From the NCBI RefSeq assembly GCF_042680885.1, contig NZ_JBHUEO010000026.1, positions 62,001-126,000 on the forward strand: a stretch of 64,000 bases of DNA, read 5' to 3'. The position numbers and the translations under genes were made by a program. Source of the stretch: Siminovitchia sediminis (lineage in GTDB: Bacteria; Bacillota; Bacilli; Bacillales; Bacillaceae_C). This document shows positions 7,957 through 17,295 of the stretch, piece by piece. The notes under the pieces were generated by a model. The model made no database searches. It had not been told where the DNA came from and saw nothing but the letters and a program-made list of their open reading frames with translations. Numbering within the stretch: position 1 is the first letter of the stretch; each line of letters opens with the position of its first letter.

Positions 7957-8106
7957 CAGTGAAAACTCCTTCCGTATACAATGAAATGATCAGTATGTCC
8001 AATAGATCTAATGGTTTATTTCTAAAATAGTACCATTTAATAATGAAAGTATTGTATGATGATAATGTAGAAATATCAATGTTTATGTCGAAATTGGTGA
8101 TATGGG

Positions 8107-8865
8107 ATGTCATACCAAATAAAAACTGAAGTGTTCGAAGGCCCGCTGGATCTTCTCCTGCATCTAATCAAGCGGATGGAAATTGATATTTATGATATTC
8201 CAATGGCAGAAATAACGGACCAGTATCTCTTATATATTCATACCATGCAGGAGATGGAACTGGATCAAGCGAGTGAATATCTTGTCATGTCAGCAACTCT
8301 TCTTTCCATCAAAAGCAGGATGCTGCTTCCTCAAAGAGAAGAGGTTTCCGGTGATGATCTTCCGGAGGAAGAAGAGGATCCCAGAACGGAGCTTGTGGAG
8401 CAATTAATAGAATATAAGAGGTTTAAAGAAGCTGCTTTCCTTTTCCAGCAAAAAGAAAGTGAGAGAAGCGAAATATTCACAAAGCCGCCAAGTGACCTGT
8501 CCCGTTTTATAGAGGAAACAACTAAGCTCCAGTCAGGAACTGTAACGGTTTATGATATGATTGGCGCCTATCATAAGCTATTGCGCAGAAAGAGAATCCG
8601 CCAGCCATTAACCGCAAAAGTAGCGAGACCAGAAATCACAATTGAACAGCGTATGAAAGAGTTATTGTATAAACTGGAACATAGTGAAACGGCAGTCTGT
8701 TTTTCATCTTTTTTTCCTTTTGCAGACAAGCATATGATCATTATAACATTCCTGGCTATACTTGAGTTAATGAAGAGAAATAAAATTGAAGTATGGCAGA
8801 GACATCATTTTGAAGACATCTATTTATTTACGAGAGAGGAGCAATTGATTCTTGAAAGCAGTTAA
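8107..8865 (+). CDS. scpA: Segregation and condensation protein ScpA
   Basis: 252 residues, kleisin subunit of the SMC-ScpAB condensin. The N-terminus YQIKTEVFEGPLDLLLHLI is the ScpA signature that binds the SMC neck; the C-terminal winged-helix binds the SMC head (FLAILELMKRNKIEVWQ). The middle is acidic (DDLPEEEEDP). The start ATG follows a weak GGTGATATGGG site. The gene overlaps scpB by 14 bases, so the two products of the complex are coupled. Confidence 0.96.
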   Translation: MSYQIKTEVFEGPLDLLLHLIKRMEIDIYDIPMAEITDQYLLYIHTMQEMELDQASEYLVMSATLLSIKSRMLLPQREEVSGDDLPEEEEDPRTELVEQLIEYKRFKEAAFLFQQKESERSEIFTKPPSDLSRFIEETTKLQSGTVTVYDMIGAYHKLLRRKRIRQPLTAKVARPEITIEQRMKELLYKLEHSETAVCFSSFFPFADKHMIIITFLAILELMKRNKIEVWQRHHFEDIYLFTREEQLILESS

Positions 8866-9421
8866 TCATAAGGCGGCGCTCGAAAGCCTGTTGTTTGCTG
8901 CTGGAGATGAAGGTTTGACGCTGAAGCAAATAGGGCTGGTGCTGGAAGTATCAGAAAAAGAGGCGGAACAGCTCATTGAGGCTCTTCTGAATGATTATGA
9001 ATCCGATGATAGCAGAGGATTGACTATCGAACCCTTAGCAGGAACTTATCAGCTTGTCACAAAACGGAACTGCTCCGATGTGCTGAAAAAGATGGTTCAG
9101 AATCCTCAAGCCCATTCAATTTCTCAGGCAGCATTAGAGACATTGGCGATCATCGCCTATAAACAGCCGATCACCAGAATAGAAATTGAAGAAATCCGGG
9201 GTGTCAACACAGATCGCCCTCTCAGAACACTGCTATCCAAAGGGCTGATTCGAGAGGCTGGGCGGCGACAAGGAATTGGCAGAGCTATTTTATATGCCAC
9301 TACCCGGGAATTCCTGGACCACTTTGGTTTAACAGATTTAAAAGAACTTCCTCCATTGCCGGAGCCCGTCACCGAAAAAACAGCACTTAAGGGTGCAGGT
9401 CCGCTCTTTGATATCAAATGA
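8852..9421 (+). CDS. scpB: Segregation and condensation protein ScpB
   Basis: 189 residues with two winged-helix domains that bind the ScpA linker as a dimer. Signatures are LESLLFAAGDEGLTLKQI near the start and LAIIAYKQPITRIEIEEIRGV in the second domain. The start is TTG 8852, preceded by GAGAGGAG within scpA. A terminator follows directly. The B. subtilis ypuI gene that follows scpB is not present here. Confidence 0.95.
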   Translation: MKAVNHKAALESLLFAAGDEGLTLKQIGLVLEVSEKEAEQLIEALLNDYESDDSRGLTIEPLAGTYQLVTKRNCSDVLKKMVQNPQAHSISQAALETLAIIAYKQPITRIEIEEIRGVNTDRPLRTLLSKGLIREAGRRQGIGRAILYATTREFLDHFGLTDLKELPPLPEPVTEKTALKGAGPLFDIK

Positions 9422-9432
9422 CATAACAGTGG

Positions 9433-9470
9433 AAAAAATGATTCCTTGTATGGGATCATTTTTTCTTTTT
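9433..9470 (+). terminator. Terminator after scpB
   Basis: AAAAAATGATTCC (9433-9445) pairs with GGGATCATTTTTT (9452-9464) with one mismatch, then CTTTTT. The A/T symmetry would also stop transcription from the other side. Confidence 0.85.
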
Positions 9471-9544
9471 CCCATGTGTTGACAGGGCCATTTTTCTGCA
9501 TGTACCCCGGTCAAATCTCATCAAGTGGTGAATTTATTTTTTAT

Positions 9545-9572
9545 TCATATCAACTTGTCCGGTGCATAGACT
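9545..9572 (+). promoter_or_regulatory. Possible SigE promoter of dacB-spmAB
   Basis: TCATATC (9545-9551) and CATAGACT (9565-9572) with a 13-base spacer resemble the SigE pattern (kmATAtt, CATACAHT). B. subtilis dacB-spmA-spmB is transcribed by SigE in the mother cell. The spacer is one or two bases short of ideal. Confidence 0.45.
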
Positions 9573-9599
9573 TGTACAAACAGGGAAAGGGGCGGAAGG

Positions 9600-10733
9600 A
9601 TGTCTTCATGGAAAGGAATACCACTGATTTTTATAAGCATCATATTGATGCTCGCCGCCTTTTCAAAAAAAGGTGACCCGGATTTTGATGTCAGTGCTGA
9701 AAGTGCAGTTTTAATGGAGCAAGACTCCGGACGGGTACTTTATGAAAAAAAAGCTGATGAAGTCCGGCGCATCGCTTCGATCACAAAAATTATGACGGCA
9801 GTATTGGCCATTGAATCGGGAAAGATGGACGAAACCGTCAGAGTGAGCCGTTCAGCAGCCTTTGCTGAAGGATCATCGATCTATCTTAAACCCGGGGAAA
9901 GAATCAAACTAAGGGATCTGGTATATGGGCTGATGCTTCGTTCGGGAAATGATGCAGCAAATGCTATAGCAGAACATTTAGGCGGGAGCATCGAGGGTTT
10001 TGCCTTCATGATGAATTCGAAAGCCGAAGAAATCGGTATGACAAATACCTTCTTTTCAAATCCTTCCGGTTTGGACAGTCATGAGAAACATTATTCAACC
10101 GCCTATGATATGGCTCTTCTTATGCGGTATGCGATGCAAAACGAAACCTTTAGAGAAATATCAGGGACTAAGTTTTATACTCAGAAACATGAAGAGGGCG
10201 CTCGCTACTGGAGAAATAAGAACAGGCTGCTGACTGAAAAATATAAGTATGCTACCGGCGGAAAAACAGGGTATACGAAGAGGGCCGGGAGAACGCTGGT
10301 GACAACAGCTTCCAGAAGCCATGAAAATTTAATTGCTGTGACGTTACATGCTTCAGATGACTGGAATGATCATATTGCCATGTATGAATATGGTTTTGAT
10401 GAGTTTAGCATGGTAGAAGTTTTGCCGGATGGAGTTATAAAGGATGTGCAGCCCTTTGAAGGAAAGAGAGAGCTGTATATTAAGCACCCTGTACGATTTC
10501 CACTAATGAAAGAAGAATATTCTGATATCCGGATTGAATATACATTGCTTCCGCCAAAGGAAATGAAAAAGGTAAAGGATGATATGGTCGGGAGGGCCGT
10601 GATTTACTTTGAAAACAAGGAAGTGCGCACTATTCCTGTTTACCTGGCGGAGGAAGATAACCGGGAAAGTAAGTCCTGGATAAAAAAGCTGCGGGATTTA
10701 TTCTTCCTTCGTACGGATGTGATGCTTCGATGA
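9600..10733 (+). CDS. dacB: D-alanyl-D-alanine carboxypeptidase DacB (PBP5*)
   Basis: 377 residues with an N-terminal signal peptide (IPLIFISIILMLAAFS). Active-site motifs are SITK (Ser about residue 60), SGN in RSGNDAAN and KTG in GGKTGYTK. Family S11. In B. subtilis the SigE-controlled homologue trims cortex stem peptides together with spmAB and so sets spore core dehydration. The start ATG 9600 lies behind AAAGGGG. The 3' end overlaps spmA by 4 bases (ATGA). A second S11 enzyme, dacF, is at the left edge of the window. Confidence 0.95.
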   Translation: MSSWKGIPLIFISIILMLAAFSKKGDPDFDVSAESAVLMEQDSGRVLYEKKADEVRRIASITKIMTAVLAIESGKMDETVRVSRSAAFAEGSSIYLKPGERIKLRDLVYGLMLRSGNDAANAIAEHLGGSIEGFAFMMNSKAEEIGMTNTFFSNPSGLDSHEKHYSTAYDMALLMRYAMQNETFREISGTKFYTQKHEEGARYWRNKNRLLTEKYKYATGGKTGYTKRAGRTLVTTASRSHENLIAVTLHASDDWNDHIAMYEYGFDEFSMVEVLPDGVIKDVQPFEGKRELYIKHPVRFPLMKEEYSDIRIEYTLLPPKEMKKVKDDMVGRAVIYFENKEVRTIPVYLAEEDNRESKSWIKKLRDLFFLRTDVMLR

Positions 10734-11323
10734 TCAATATCATCTGGGTAACCATGACAGTGATTGGTCTTCTTTTTGCTGCAGTAAACGGAAAAATGAA
10801 AGAAGTGAACGAAGCGATTTTTCACTCAGCCAATGAGGCGGTAACTCTTTGTATAGGATTGATCAGTGTGCTTGTGTTTTGGCTGGGTATGATGAGAATT
10901 GCACAAGATGCGGGTCTTCTTCAAAAGTTGTCCAATATATGTAAACCGATGATTATGAAACTTTTCCCGGAAGTTCCGAGTGACCACCCGGCTGTGGGAT
11001 ATATTTTATCCAATATTATTGCCAATATGTTCGGGCTTGGAAATGCAGCCACTCCCCTTGGGATCAAAGCGATGGAGCAGCTGAAAGAGTTAAATGGCGG
11101 CAAGCCCTATCCAAGTCGTTCGATGATAACGTTTCTTGCACTGAATACTTCCGGGTTCACACTGATTCCCACGACTGTGATCGCCATCCGAATGAATTAC
11201 AATTCTGCCGGACCGACAGACATTGTTGGAACAACGCTGGTTGCCACTGTTTGCGCTACGGCCGGAGCCATAATTGTAGACAGGTACTTCTATCATCGGC
11301 GGACTAAAAAGGGAGATAAGTAA
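10730..11323 (+). CDS. spmA: Spore maturation protein A
   Basis: 197 residues, a multi-span membrane protein with about five hydrophobic segments and the nucleoside-recognition/Gate domain pattern NMFGLGNAATPLGIKAME and ALNTSGFTLIP. SpmA and SpmB are paired membrane proteins needed for full core dehydration of spores. It starts at ATG overlapping the dacB stop. Confidence 0.94.
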   Translation: MINIIWVTMTVIGLLFAAVNGKMKEVNEAIFHSANEAVTLCIGLISVLVFWLGMMRIAQDAGLLQKLSNICKPMIMKLFPEVPSDHPAVGYILSNIIANMFGLGNAATPLGIKAMEQLKELNGGKPYPSRSMITFLALNTSGFTLIPTTVIAIRMNYNSAGPTDIVGTTLVATVCATAGAIIVDRYFYHRRTKKGDK

Positions 11324-11326
11324 AAT

Positions 11327-11860
11327 ATGCAATTGATTTCGGTCTTCTCATTGTGGATTGTTCCGGTCATGATTGCGGTCATTTTGCTGTATGGAACATG
11401 GAAGAGGATTCCTACTTATGAATCATTTGTAGAAGGCGGCAAAGAGGGAATTAAAATTGCCGTTTCTATTATACCTTTTTTAGTAGGGATGCTGGTTGCC
11501 ATAACTGTCTTTAGAGCCTCGGGAGCATTGGATTTCTTTATAGGCCTTGTAAAACCTGTTCTGGATCTGGTGGGGGTACCTTCGGAAGTTGTCCCGCTTG
11601 CACTCGTACGGCCGATCTCAGGTACAGCGGCTCTAGGTATGATGAGCGATATTATATCTGTCCATGGGCCTGATTCACTTATAGGAAGAATGGCCTCAAC
11701 GATTCAGGGAAGTACTGATACAACCTTCTATGTTTTAACTGTTTATTTTGGGGCAGTGGGCATCAAAAAAATGGGGGATGCTCTCAAAGTCGGCCTTATT
11801 GCAGATGTAATCGGCATCGCTGCCGCTATAACGATAGTGACTATTTTGTTCGGCTCATAA
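11327..11860 (+). CDS. spmB: Spore maturation protein B
   Basis: 177 residues, a Gate-domain membrane protein, partner of SpmA. Visible signatures are SIIPFLVGMLVAITVFRASG and VRPISGTAALGMM, plus QGSTDTTFY near the end. It begins 3 bases after spmA with GGGAGATAAG as ribosome site and is followed directly by a terminator, closing the dacB-spmA-spmB operon. Confidence 0.94.
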   Translation: MQLISVFSLWIVPVMIAVILLYGTWKRIPTYESFVEGGKEGIKIAVSIIPFLVGMLVAITVFRASGALDFFIGLVKPVLDLVGVPSEVVPLALVRPISGTAALGMMSDIISVHGPDSLIGRMASTIQGSTDTTFYVLTVYFGAVGIKKMGDALKVGLIADVIGIAAAITIVTILFGS

Positions 11861-11876
11861 GCCGGACTTTTTTTAT
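11850..11876 (+). terminator. Terminator after spmB
   Basis: CGGCT (11851-11855) and AGCCG (11860-11864) form a short stem followed by GACTTTTTTTATT. Confidence 0.75.
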
Positions 11877-12177
11877 TGGAAACATGTTGGAGGATTGGGT
11901 GCAGCTTAGCCCCGGCGGACAGAATGTCTCAGTCCCCAACAATGTCACAGGACAAGGAAAGCAGTGTTACATCCCATGAAAGATCAATGCCTGCTTTTTC
12001 GAAATGCCGGCCTGCAGCGTCGTATTCCTTTAACTCATCGTGATTCCTTCAGCTGTGAACTGATGAACAGGATGATTGCACTTTGTGTGTCTCAAAGAGG
12101 AGGTGTAACTGTCGGCTGCAGCCATTTTGAACAGAGATCCTTGTAACAGAAAAATATTCTCCTCAAGCATTAATTCT
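11877..12177. other. Gene-poor stretch before rluB
   Basis: About 300 bases between the spmB terminator and the rluB promoter. Short ORFs are present on both strands but none has a ribosome site or a recognisable protein. No RNA motif or repeat was recognised. Confidence 0.5.
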
Positions 12178-12205
12178 TTGTTTTTGCTTTTAGGTATGCC
12201 ATAAT
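12178..12205 (+). promoter_or_regulatory. SigA-type promoter of rluB
   Basis: TTGTTT (12178-12183) and CATAAT (12200-12205) with a 16-base spacer, 32 bases before the rluB start. Confidence 0.5.
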
Positions 12206-12237
12206 TCATACAGAAAAGCATCCTCAGAGGTGAGAAT

Positions 12238-12963
12238 ATGGAAAGATTGCAAAAGGTGATCGCCCAAGCGGGAATAGCCTCGCGCCGACAAGCCGAAAAA
12301 TTAATTGTCCAGGGAAAAGTAACAGTCAATGGACAAATCGTTAAAGAATTGGGAACAAAGGTGTCTGCTGCAGACAAGGTTGAAGTAAACGGGATTCCCT
12401 TGGTAGAAGAAGAAAAGAAATACTTTTTGTTTTATAAACCGCGCGGCGTGATCAGCGCTGTTAAAGACGATAAAAACCGAAAGGTTGTAACCGATTTTTT
12501 TGACGGCATTGAGGAGAGAGTGTACCCTGTCGGCCGTTTGGACTACGACACTTCCGGTCTTTTGTTGTTGTCCAATGATGGTGAATTTACACAGTTGATG
12601 ACGCATCCCAAGTATGAAATGAACAAAACTTATATTGCCAAAGTAAAAGGGATCCCTGCACGCGAAACTCTAAAAAAACTGGAAAGGGGCGTCTTGCTGG
12701 AGGACGGCAAAACAGCTCCCGCGAAGGTTAAGTTTCTCTCAGGTGATAAAAACAAAAACAGTGCAATTATTGAAATTACCATTCACGAAGGAAAAAATCG
12801 GCAAGTCCGCAGAATGTTTGACGCAGTCGGCCATCCTGTTTTAAAACTGAAAAGAGAAAGACTTGCTTTCCTGGATTTGAAAGGATTAAATGCCGGAGAT
12901 TTCAGAGAGTTAACGCCACATGAGGTCAAAAAGCTGAAAGTTATGGCTCAAACAGGGCAATGA
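12238..12963 (+). CDS. rluB: 23S rRNA pseudouridine synthase RluB
   Basis: 241 residues. An S4 RNA-binding domain at the N-terminus (MERLQKVIAQAGIASRRQAEKLI) is followed by the RsuA-type catalytic domain with GRLDYDTSGLLLLSNDGE, in which the second Asp is catalytic, and GKNRQVRRMFDAVGHPV. The family modifies U2605 of 23S rRNA. A ribosome site (AGAGGTGA) precedes the ATG. It stands upstream of the resABCDE genes as in B. subtilis. Confidence 0.95.
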   Translation: MERLQKVIAQAGIASRRQAEKLIVQGKVTVNGQIVKELGTKVSAADKVEVNGIPLVEEEKKYFLFYKPRGVISAVKDDKNRKVVTDFFDGIEERVYPVGRLDYDTSGLLLLSNDGEFTQLMTHPKYEMNKTYIAKVKGIPARETLKKLERGVLLEDGKTAPAKVKFLSGDKNKNSAIIEITIHEGKNRQVRRMFDAVGHPVLKLKRERLAFLDLKGLNAGDFRELTPHEVKKLKVMAQTGQ

Positions 12964-13025
12964 TGTGTATCAGGCTGATTTTTCACATAACCTTCATATG
13001 AATCGCCAATGCATATCTTTAACAA

Positions 13026-13034
13026 TGATATAAT
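13026..13034 (+). promoter_or_regulatory. Extended -10 promoter of resA
   Basis: TGATATAAT is a perfect TGn-extended -10, 41 bases before the resA start. No good -35 is present, which would fit a promoter aided by an activator; in B. subtilis ResD activates resA. Confidence 0.45.
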
Positions 13035-13074
13035 ATATGTCGAATGATTGTGCTTGAAGGAGGATGGTTCATCC

Positions 13075-13635
13075 ATGAGTTCTCATAACAAAGCTTCGAA
13101 AAAGAAGCGGCGGCTTATCATTAGAACAGCGATTTTAACAGTAATGACTGCCGCAGTTATTTATACGTTATACGCAAACTTTACAAAGGATGATAGATCT
13201 AAAGTTGCTGCTGGCTCAATGGCTCCGGACTTTGTTTTGGAGGATATGAATGGAGTCGATCACCAGCTGTCCGAGTATAAGGGAAAAGGGGTATTTTTGA
13301 ATTTTTGGGGTACATGGTGCAAGCCGTGTGAAAGAGAAATGCCTTATATGAACAACCAATATCATATATATAAGGATCAAGGTGTTGAAATATTGGCGGT
13401 GAACGTCGGCGAGCCGGAATTTCTTATTGATAAATTTATAAAAAAGCATGATCTGGACTTTCCGGTTTTAAAAGATGAGAATAAAGATATTATGAATATG
13501 TATGGAGTGATCAACTTGCCGGCAACACTTTTGGTTGATCCTGAAGGAAAGGTCATAAAAGTGGAGGAAGGCGAGTTGACGGAAAGAAAAATCCAGGAAA
13601 TGATGGAGAGTATTAAACCTACTAAGGGGAGCTAA
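13075..13635 (+). CDS. resA: Thiol-disulfide oxidoreductase ResA
   Basis: 186 residues, a membrane-anchored thioredoxin-fold protein that reduces apocytochrome c haem-binding cysteines on the outer face of the membrane. A basic N-terminus (KKKRR) and one membrane helix are followed by the thioredoxin domain. The active site is WCKPC (Cys82 and Cys85), with GVFLNFWGTW ahead and the cis-Pro region NLPATLLVDPEG behind. The ATG at 13075 is chosen because GAAGGAGG lies 11 bases upstream; an upstream TTG in frame has no site. First of the res genes. Confidence 0.95.
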   Translation: MSSHNKASKKKRRLIIRTAILTVMTAAVIYTLYANFTKDDRSKVAAGSMAPDFVLEDMNGVDHQLSEYKGKGVFLNFWGTWCKPCEREMPYMNNQYHIYKDQGVEILAVNVGEPEFLIDKFIKKHDLDFPVLKDENKDIMNMYGVINLPATLLVDPEGKVIKVEEGELTERKIQEMMESIKPTKGS

Positions 13636-13641
13636 CGATTG

Positions 13642-15312
13642 ATGAATGAAGTAAAATGTGTCTGCGGCCACGTGAACCCGCAAGGTACCATTCTTTGTGA
13701 ATCTTGCGGGCGTGCGCTGACTGAAGAAGCAAGACAGGCAAACCTGCATGATATGCGTTATGAAGGAAGCGCACGCCGGTCGCAAACATACAATAGAACA
13801 TTTATAGATAAAATTTGGAATTTCTTTTCGTCGGTCAAAGTGGGGATCTGGCTGATTGTCATTACCCTCATTGCATCAGCGTTAGGGACCATTTTACCGC
13901 AGGCCATGTACATACCTCCCACGGCTGACCCGTCCGAATATTATGGCGAACATTACGGAATTTTTGGCCAAGTGTATTATTTGCTCGGTTTTCATAATTT
14001 ATACAGCTCCTGGTGGTATTTGCTTCTGATTGCTTCAATAGGTGTTTCACTTGTCATATGCAGCCTGGACAGAGTAATCCCTTTATACAGGGCATTAAAA
14101 AACCAGCGTGTGGACCGCCACGAGGGATTTTTGAAACGTCAACGACTATTCAACCGCAAAGACATCCAAGTGACGGATGCGGATATAGAGAAATTCAAAA
14201 AAGGGCTGAAAGACAAGAGATATAAGATCAGAGTCAAAGACGGTAGCATTCTTGCAGAAAAGGCAAGGTTTTCTAGATGGGGCCCGTATGTAAACCATAT
14301 TGGTCTGATCATCTTCCTTATCGGGGGAATGCTGCGTTTTGTTCCCGGGATGTATGTTGACGAAGTTTTATGGCTTCGGGATGGAGAAACGAGGACTATA
14401 CCCGGAACAAATAATGAATATGTTCTGGAAAACAAAAAATTCACGGTTGAGTTTTATGATGCGGAAAAAGATGGTGAGGTGTTTCAGCCTGCTTTGGATA
14501 AGGCCGGTCCTGTAGTGAAAGAATTCCAATCGGATGTTGTGCTTTACCAGCGGGACCCCGATGCTACACTGGGGACCGGTGATGATCTTGTTAAAGTGAA
14601 AGAACACAAAATTCGTTTAAATGAACCTCTCAAATTTGATGATTACGCAATTTATCAGGTAGATTTTAAACAGGATGAATTTCAGTCCATGACCTTTGCA
14701 CTTACGGACAAAGAAGAAGAAAAGGAAATAGGGGAAGTAACTATTGATTTGTTTGACCCGCAGGACAGCTATGATTTGGGCAATGGATATAAAGTAGAGC
14801 TGATCGGGTATTATCCGGATTTTTCAGGTTTTGCCGAAAACGGGGAGCCGCAGACAGATTCCCCCAATCCCAATAATCCTGCTTTTTTGTTTAAAATGAT
14901 TTCACCTGAACACCCTGACGGCGAAGTGAGCTTTACGGCGATAAGACAAACGGTGGAACCCCTAGGGGAAACTGAGTATAAGATGGCATTTAAAGGAATT
15001 GATACCAGAAATGCAACAGCTCTTACTGTCAGAAAAGATATGACACTATGGATTCTGGCTGTAGGAGGGGCGATTTTCCTCCTGGGTGTAATCCAGGGTT
15101 CATTTTGGATGCATCGCCGGATCTGGCTGCAGAGGAAAGACGGCGAAATTTTAATCGCAGGCCATACGAATAAAAACTGGTATGGATTAAAACAGGACAT
15201 CACCCATATTATTTCGGGTACATCCATACCTGATGTAATAGACCAGACAGATGAAAATAAGGGAAAGAAAGTAGGAATTCATAATGACAGGACTAGTTCA
15301 AATAAGCAGTAA
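13642..15312 (+). CDS. resB: Cytochrome c biogenesis protein ResB
   Basis: 556 residues. It has an N-terminal zinc-ribbon-like pair of cysteine motifs (CVCGH and CESCG), membrane helices around residues 62-85 and 120-145, one near residue 215, a long extracytoplasmic domain, and a last helix near residue 470. This is the CcsA/CcsB (system II) ResB layout. Together with ResC it carries haem across the membrane and attaches it to apocytochrome c. The ATG is favoured over the adjacent TTG at 13639 because MNEVKC aligns with relatives. It overlaps resC by 29 bases. Confidence 0.95.
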   Translation: MNEVKCVCGHVNPQGTILCESCGRALTEEARQANLHDMRYEGSARRSQTYNRTFIDKIWNFFSSVKVGIWLIVITLIASALGTILPQAMYIPPTADPSEYYGEHYGIFGQVYYLLGFHNLYSSWWYLLLIASIGVSLVICSLDRVIPLYRALKNQRVDRHEGFLKRQRLFNRKDIQVTDADIEKFKKGLKDKRYKIRVKDGSILAEKARFSRWGPYVNHIGLIIFLIGGMLRFVPGMYVDEVLWLRDGETRTIPGTNNEYVLENKKFTVEFYDAEKDGEVFQPALDKAGPVVKEFQSDVVLYQRDPDATLGTGDDLVKVKEHKIRLNEPLKFDDYAIYQVDFKQDEFQSMTFALTDKEEEKEIGEVTIDLFDPQDSYDLGNGYKVELIGYYPDFSGFAENGEPQTDSPNPNNPAFLFKMISPEHPDGEVSFTAIRQTVEPLGETEYKMAFKGIDTRNATALTVRKDMTLWILAVGGAIFLLGVIQGSFWMHRRIWLQRKDGEILIAGHTNKNWYGLKQDITHIISGTSIPDVIDQTDENKGKKVGIHNDRTSSNKQ

Positions 15313-16474
15313 CCTTCTCTATACTGCTTTTATTTTATATCTTGTCGCCACCTTCCTTTTCAGCGGTGCTATCCGGGACAAAAAGGGAAGGGAAAAGATG
15401 ACGGGTGTCAATCGCTGGGCAAGGCTTGCAATCATTGTTACAGTGATTGGCTTTCTATCACAACTGGGGTACTTTATCACCCGCTGGATTGCTGCCGGCC
15501 ATGCGCCTGTAAGTAATCTGTTTGAGTTTACAACTTTTTTCGGAATGATGATCGTCGGAGCGTTCATTCTTCTCTATTTTATCTATAAGCTCAATGTGCT
15601 GGGATTGTTTGCACTTCCTGTTGCTGCACTTTTAATTGCTTATGCCAGCATGTTTCCCAGAGAAGTCAGTCCGCTTATTCCGTCTCTTCAAAGCCATTGG
15701 CTCCATATACACGTAACTACAACGGCAGCAGGACAGGCAATTTTAGCCATTAGTTTTGTAGCGGGAATCATTTATTTATTAAAAGTGGTTGATCCCTTGG
15801 CGAAGGATAAAAGAGCTTTTTGGCTTGAAGCCATTATGTACAGTGTCGTAGCTGTAATAGCATTTATTATCATGTCCATCTCATTTAATATGGCAAATTA
15901 TCAAGCCGACTTTGCATGGGTCGATAAAAATGGACAGCCTGCAGAAACCACTTATCACATGCCGGCTCTGGTTGGTCCGAATGAAGGGGAATTGCTCACC
16001 GAGGGCAAAATGAATCCGGTTGTTCATGTACCGGCCATCATCAATGCAAGCCGCTTAAACACAGTGATTTGGACAATCATAACCGGCACGATATTGTATC
16101 TGTTGATCAGGTTAATCGCACGAAAGCCTGTCAGCCTCATATTAAAGCCACTTGTCCGTAGAGCCAACCTTGATTTGTTGGATGAGATCGGCTATAGGTC
16201 TGTGCTGATTGGTTTTCCTGTCTTCACACTGGGCGGATTAATTTTTGCTATGATTTGGGCTCAAATTGCCTGGACAAGATTCTGGGGATGGGATCCAAAG
16301 GAAGTGTGGGCGTTGATTACCTTTCTCTTCTATGCAGCTTTTCTCCATCTGCGCTTATCAAGAGGATGGCATGGTGAAAAGTCTGCATGGCTTGCAGTTA
16401 TTGGACTTGCAATCATATTGTTTAATCTTGTATTCGTCAACCTGATCATTGCGGGTCTACACTCTTATGCATGA
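15284..16474 (+). CDS. resC: Cytochrome c biogenesis protein ResC (CcsA type)
   Basis: 396 residues with about eight membrane helices. The tryptophan-rich haem-binding WWD motif is present as WTRFWGWDPKEVWALI, and conserved histidines flank it (HWLHIHVTT upstream, HLRLSRGWHG downstream). It forms the system II haem lyase with ResB and serves the cytochrome c domain of QcrC at 50.3 kb. The start lies within resB, so the two are coupled. A terminator follows. Confidence 0.95.
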   Translation: MTGLVQISSNLLYTAFILYLVATFLFSGAIRDKKGREKMTGVNRWARLAIIVTVIGFLSQLGYFITRWIAAGHAPVSNLFEFTTFFGMMIVGAFILLYFIYKLNVLGLFALPVAALLIAYASMFPREVSPLIPSLQSHWLHIHVTTTAAGQAILAISFVAGIIYLLKVVDPLAKDKRAFWLEAIMYSVVAVIAFIIMSISFNMANYQADFAWVDKNGQPAETTYHMPALVGPNEGELLTEGKMNPVVHVPAIINASRLNTVIWTIITGTILYLLIRLIARKPVSLILKPLVRRANLDLLDEIGYRSVLIGFPVFTLGGLIFAMIWAQIAWTRFWGWDPKEVWALITFLFYAAFLHLRLSRGWHGEKSAWLAVIGLAIILFNLVFVNLIIAGLHSYA

Positions 16475-16478
16475 AAAT

Positions 16479-16511
16479 AAGCCCTCACATCTCAGGTGAG
16501 GGCTTTTTCTT
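16479..16511 (+). terminator. Terminator after resC
   Basis: AAGCCCTCAC (16479-16488) pairs with GTGAGGGCTT followed by a T tract. It separates resABC from resDE; some read-through is known in B. subtilis. Confidence 0.88.
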
Positions 16512-16578
16512 ATAAATTCAAGGTTTTTCTTATACAATAATAGTAATACTACTTTGTGATGTCGAGGGGGAAAGAACA

Positions 16579-17295
16579 ATGGAACAGAATGTCAGTATAC
16601 TGGTTGTTGATGATGAAGATCGTATTCGCCGGCTGTTAAAAATGTATCTGGAACGTGAGAACTATCAGATTGACGAAGCTGCTGACGGGAAAGAAGCCTT
16701 GGAACTGGCCATGAATAATGACTACCACTGTATTTTGCTTGATTTGATGATGCCCGAAAAAGATGGTATTGAAGTATGTAAAGAGCTCCGTGAGACCAAA
16801 GCCACACCGATTATCATGCTGACTGCAAAAGGTGAAGAAGCTAACCGAGTGCAGGGATTTGAAGTGGGGGCTGATGATTATATTGTTAAGCCGTTCAGTC
16901 CGAGAGAGGTGGTATTACGGGTCAAGGCGGTTTTAAGAAGATCTTCCCAAACAAGTTTTCTTCATACGGATCCAACTGCACGAGATATTATCGTATACCC
17001 GCATTTGTCCATTGATCACGATGCACACCGGGTAACCGCAGACGGAAAAGAAGTCAATCTGACGCCTAAAGAATATGAGCTTCTTCATTTCTTGGCTAAA
17101 TCACCCGATAAAGTGTTTGACCGGGAACATTTATTAAAAGAAGTTTGGCAGTATGAATTTTTTGGTGATTTAAGAACAGTGGACACCCATATTAAGCGAT
17201 TGCGCGAGAAACTGAATCGTGTCTCTGAAAAAGCAGCAGGTATGATTGTTACGGTCTGGGGAGTCGGCTATAAATTTGAGGCAGGTAATGAATGA
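16579..17295 (+). CDS. resD: Response regulator ResD
   Basis: 238 residues, OmpR/PhoB type. The receiver has the acidic pair VVDDED, the phospho-acceptor Asp55 in LLDLMMPEKDG, T in MLTAKGEE and K in DDYIVKPFSPRE. The C-terminal winged helix reads LTPKEYELLHFLA and VDTHIKRLREKL. ResD activates respiration genes at low oxygen. The ATG follows GAGGGGG. The stop overlaps the resE start by 4 bases. Confidence 0.96.
   Translation: MEQNVSILVVDDEDRIRRLLKMYLERENYQIDEAADGKEALELAMNNDYHCILLDLMMPEKDGIEVCKELRETKATPIIMLTAKGEEANRVQGFEVGADDYIVKPFSPREVVLRVKAVLRRSSQTSFLHTDPTARDIIVYPHLSIDHDAHRVTADGKEVNLTPKEYELLHFLAKSPDKVFDREHLLKEVWQYEFFGDLRTVDTHIKRLREKLNRVSEKAAGMIVTVWGVGYKFEAGNE

Noticed and set aside
11964..12146. 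60-codon ORF before rluB
   Set aside because: Composition and lack of a start signal suggest chance; an opposite ORF over it is a shadow of the same kind.
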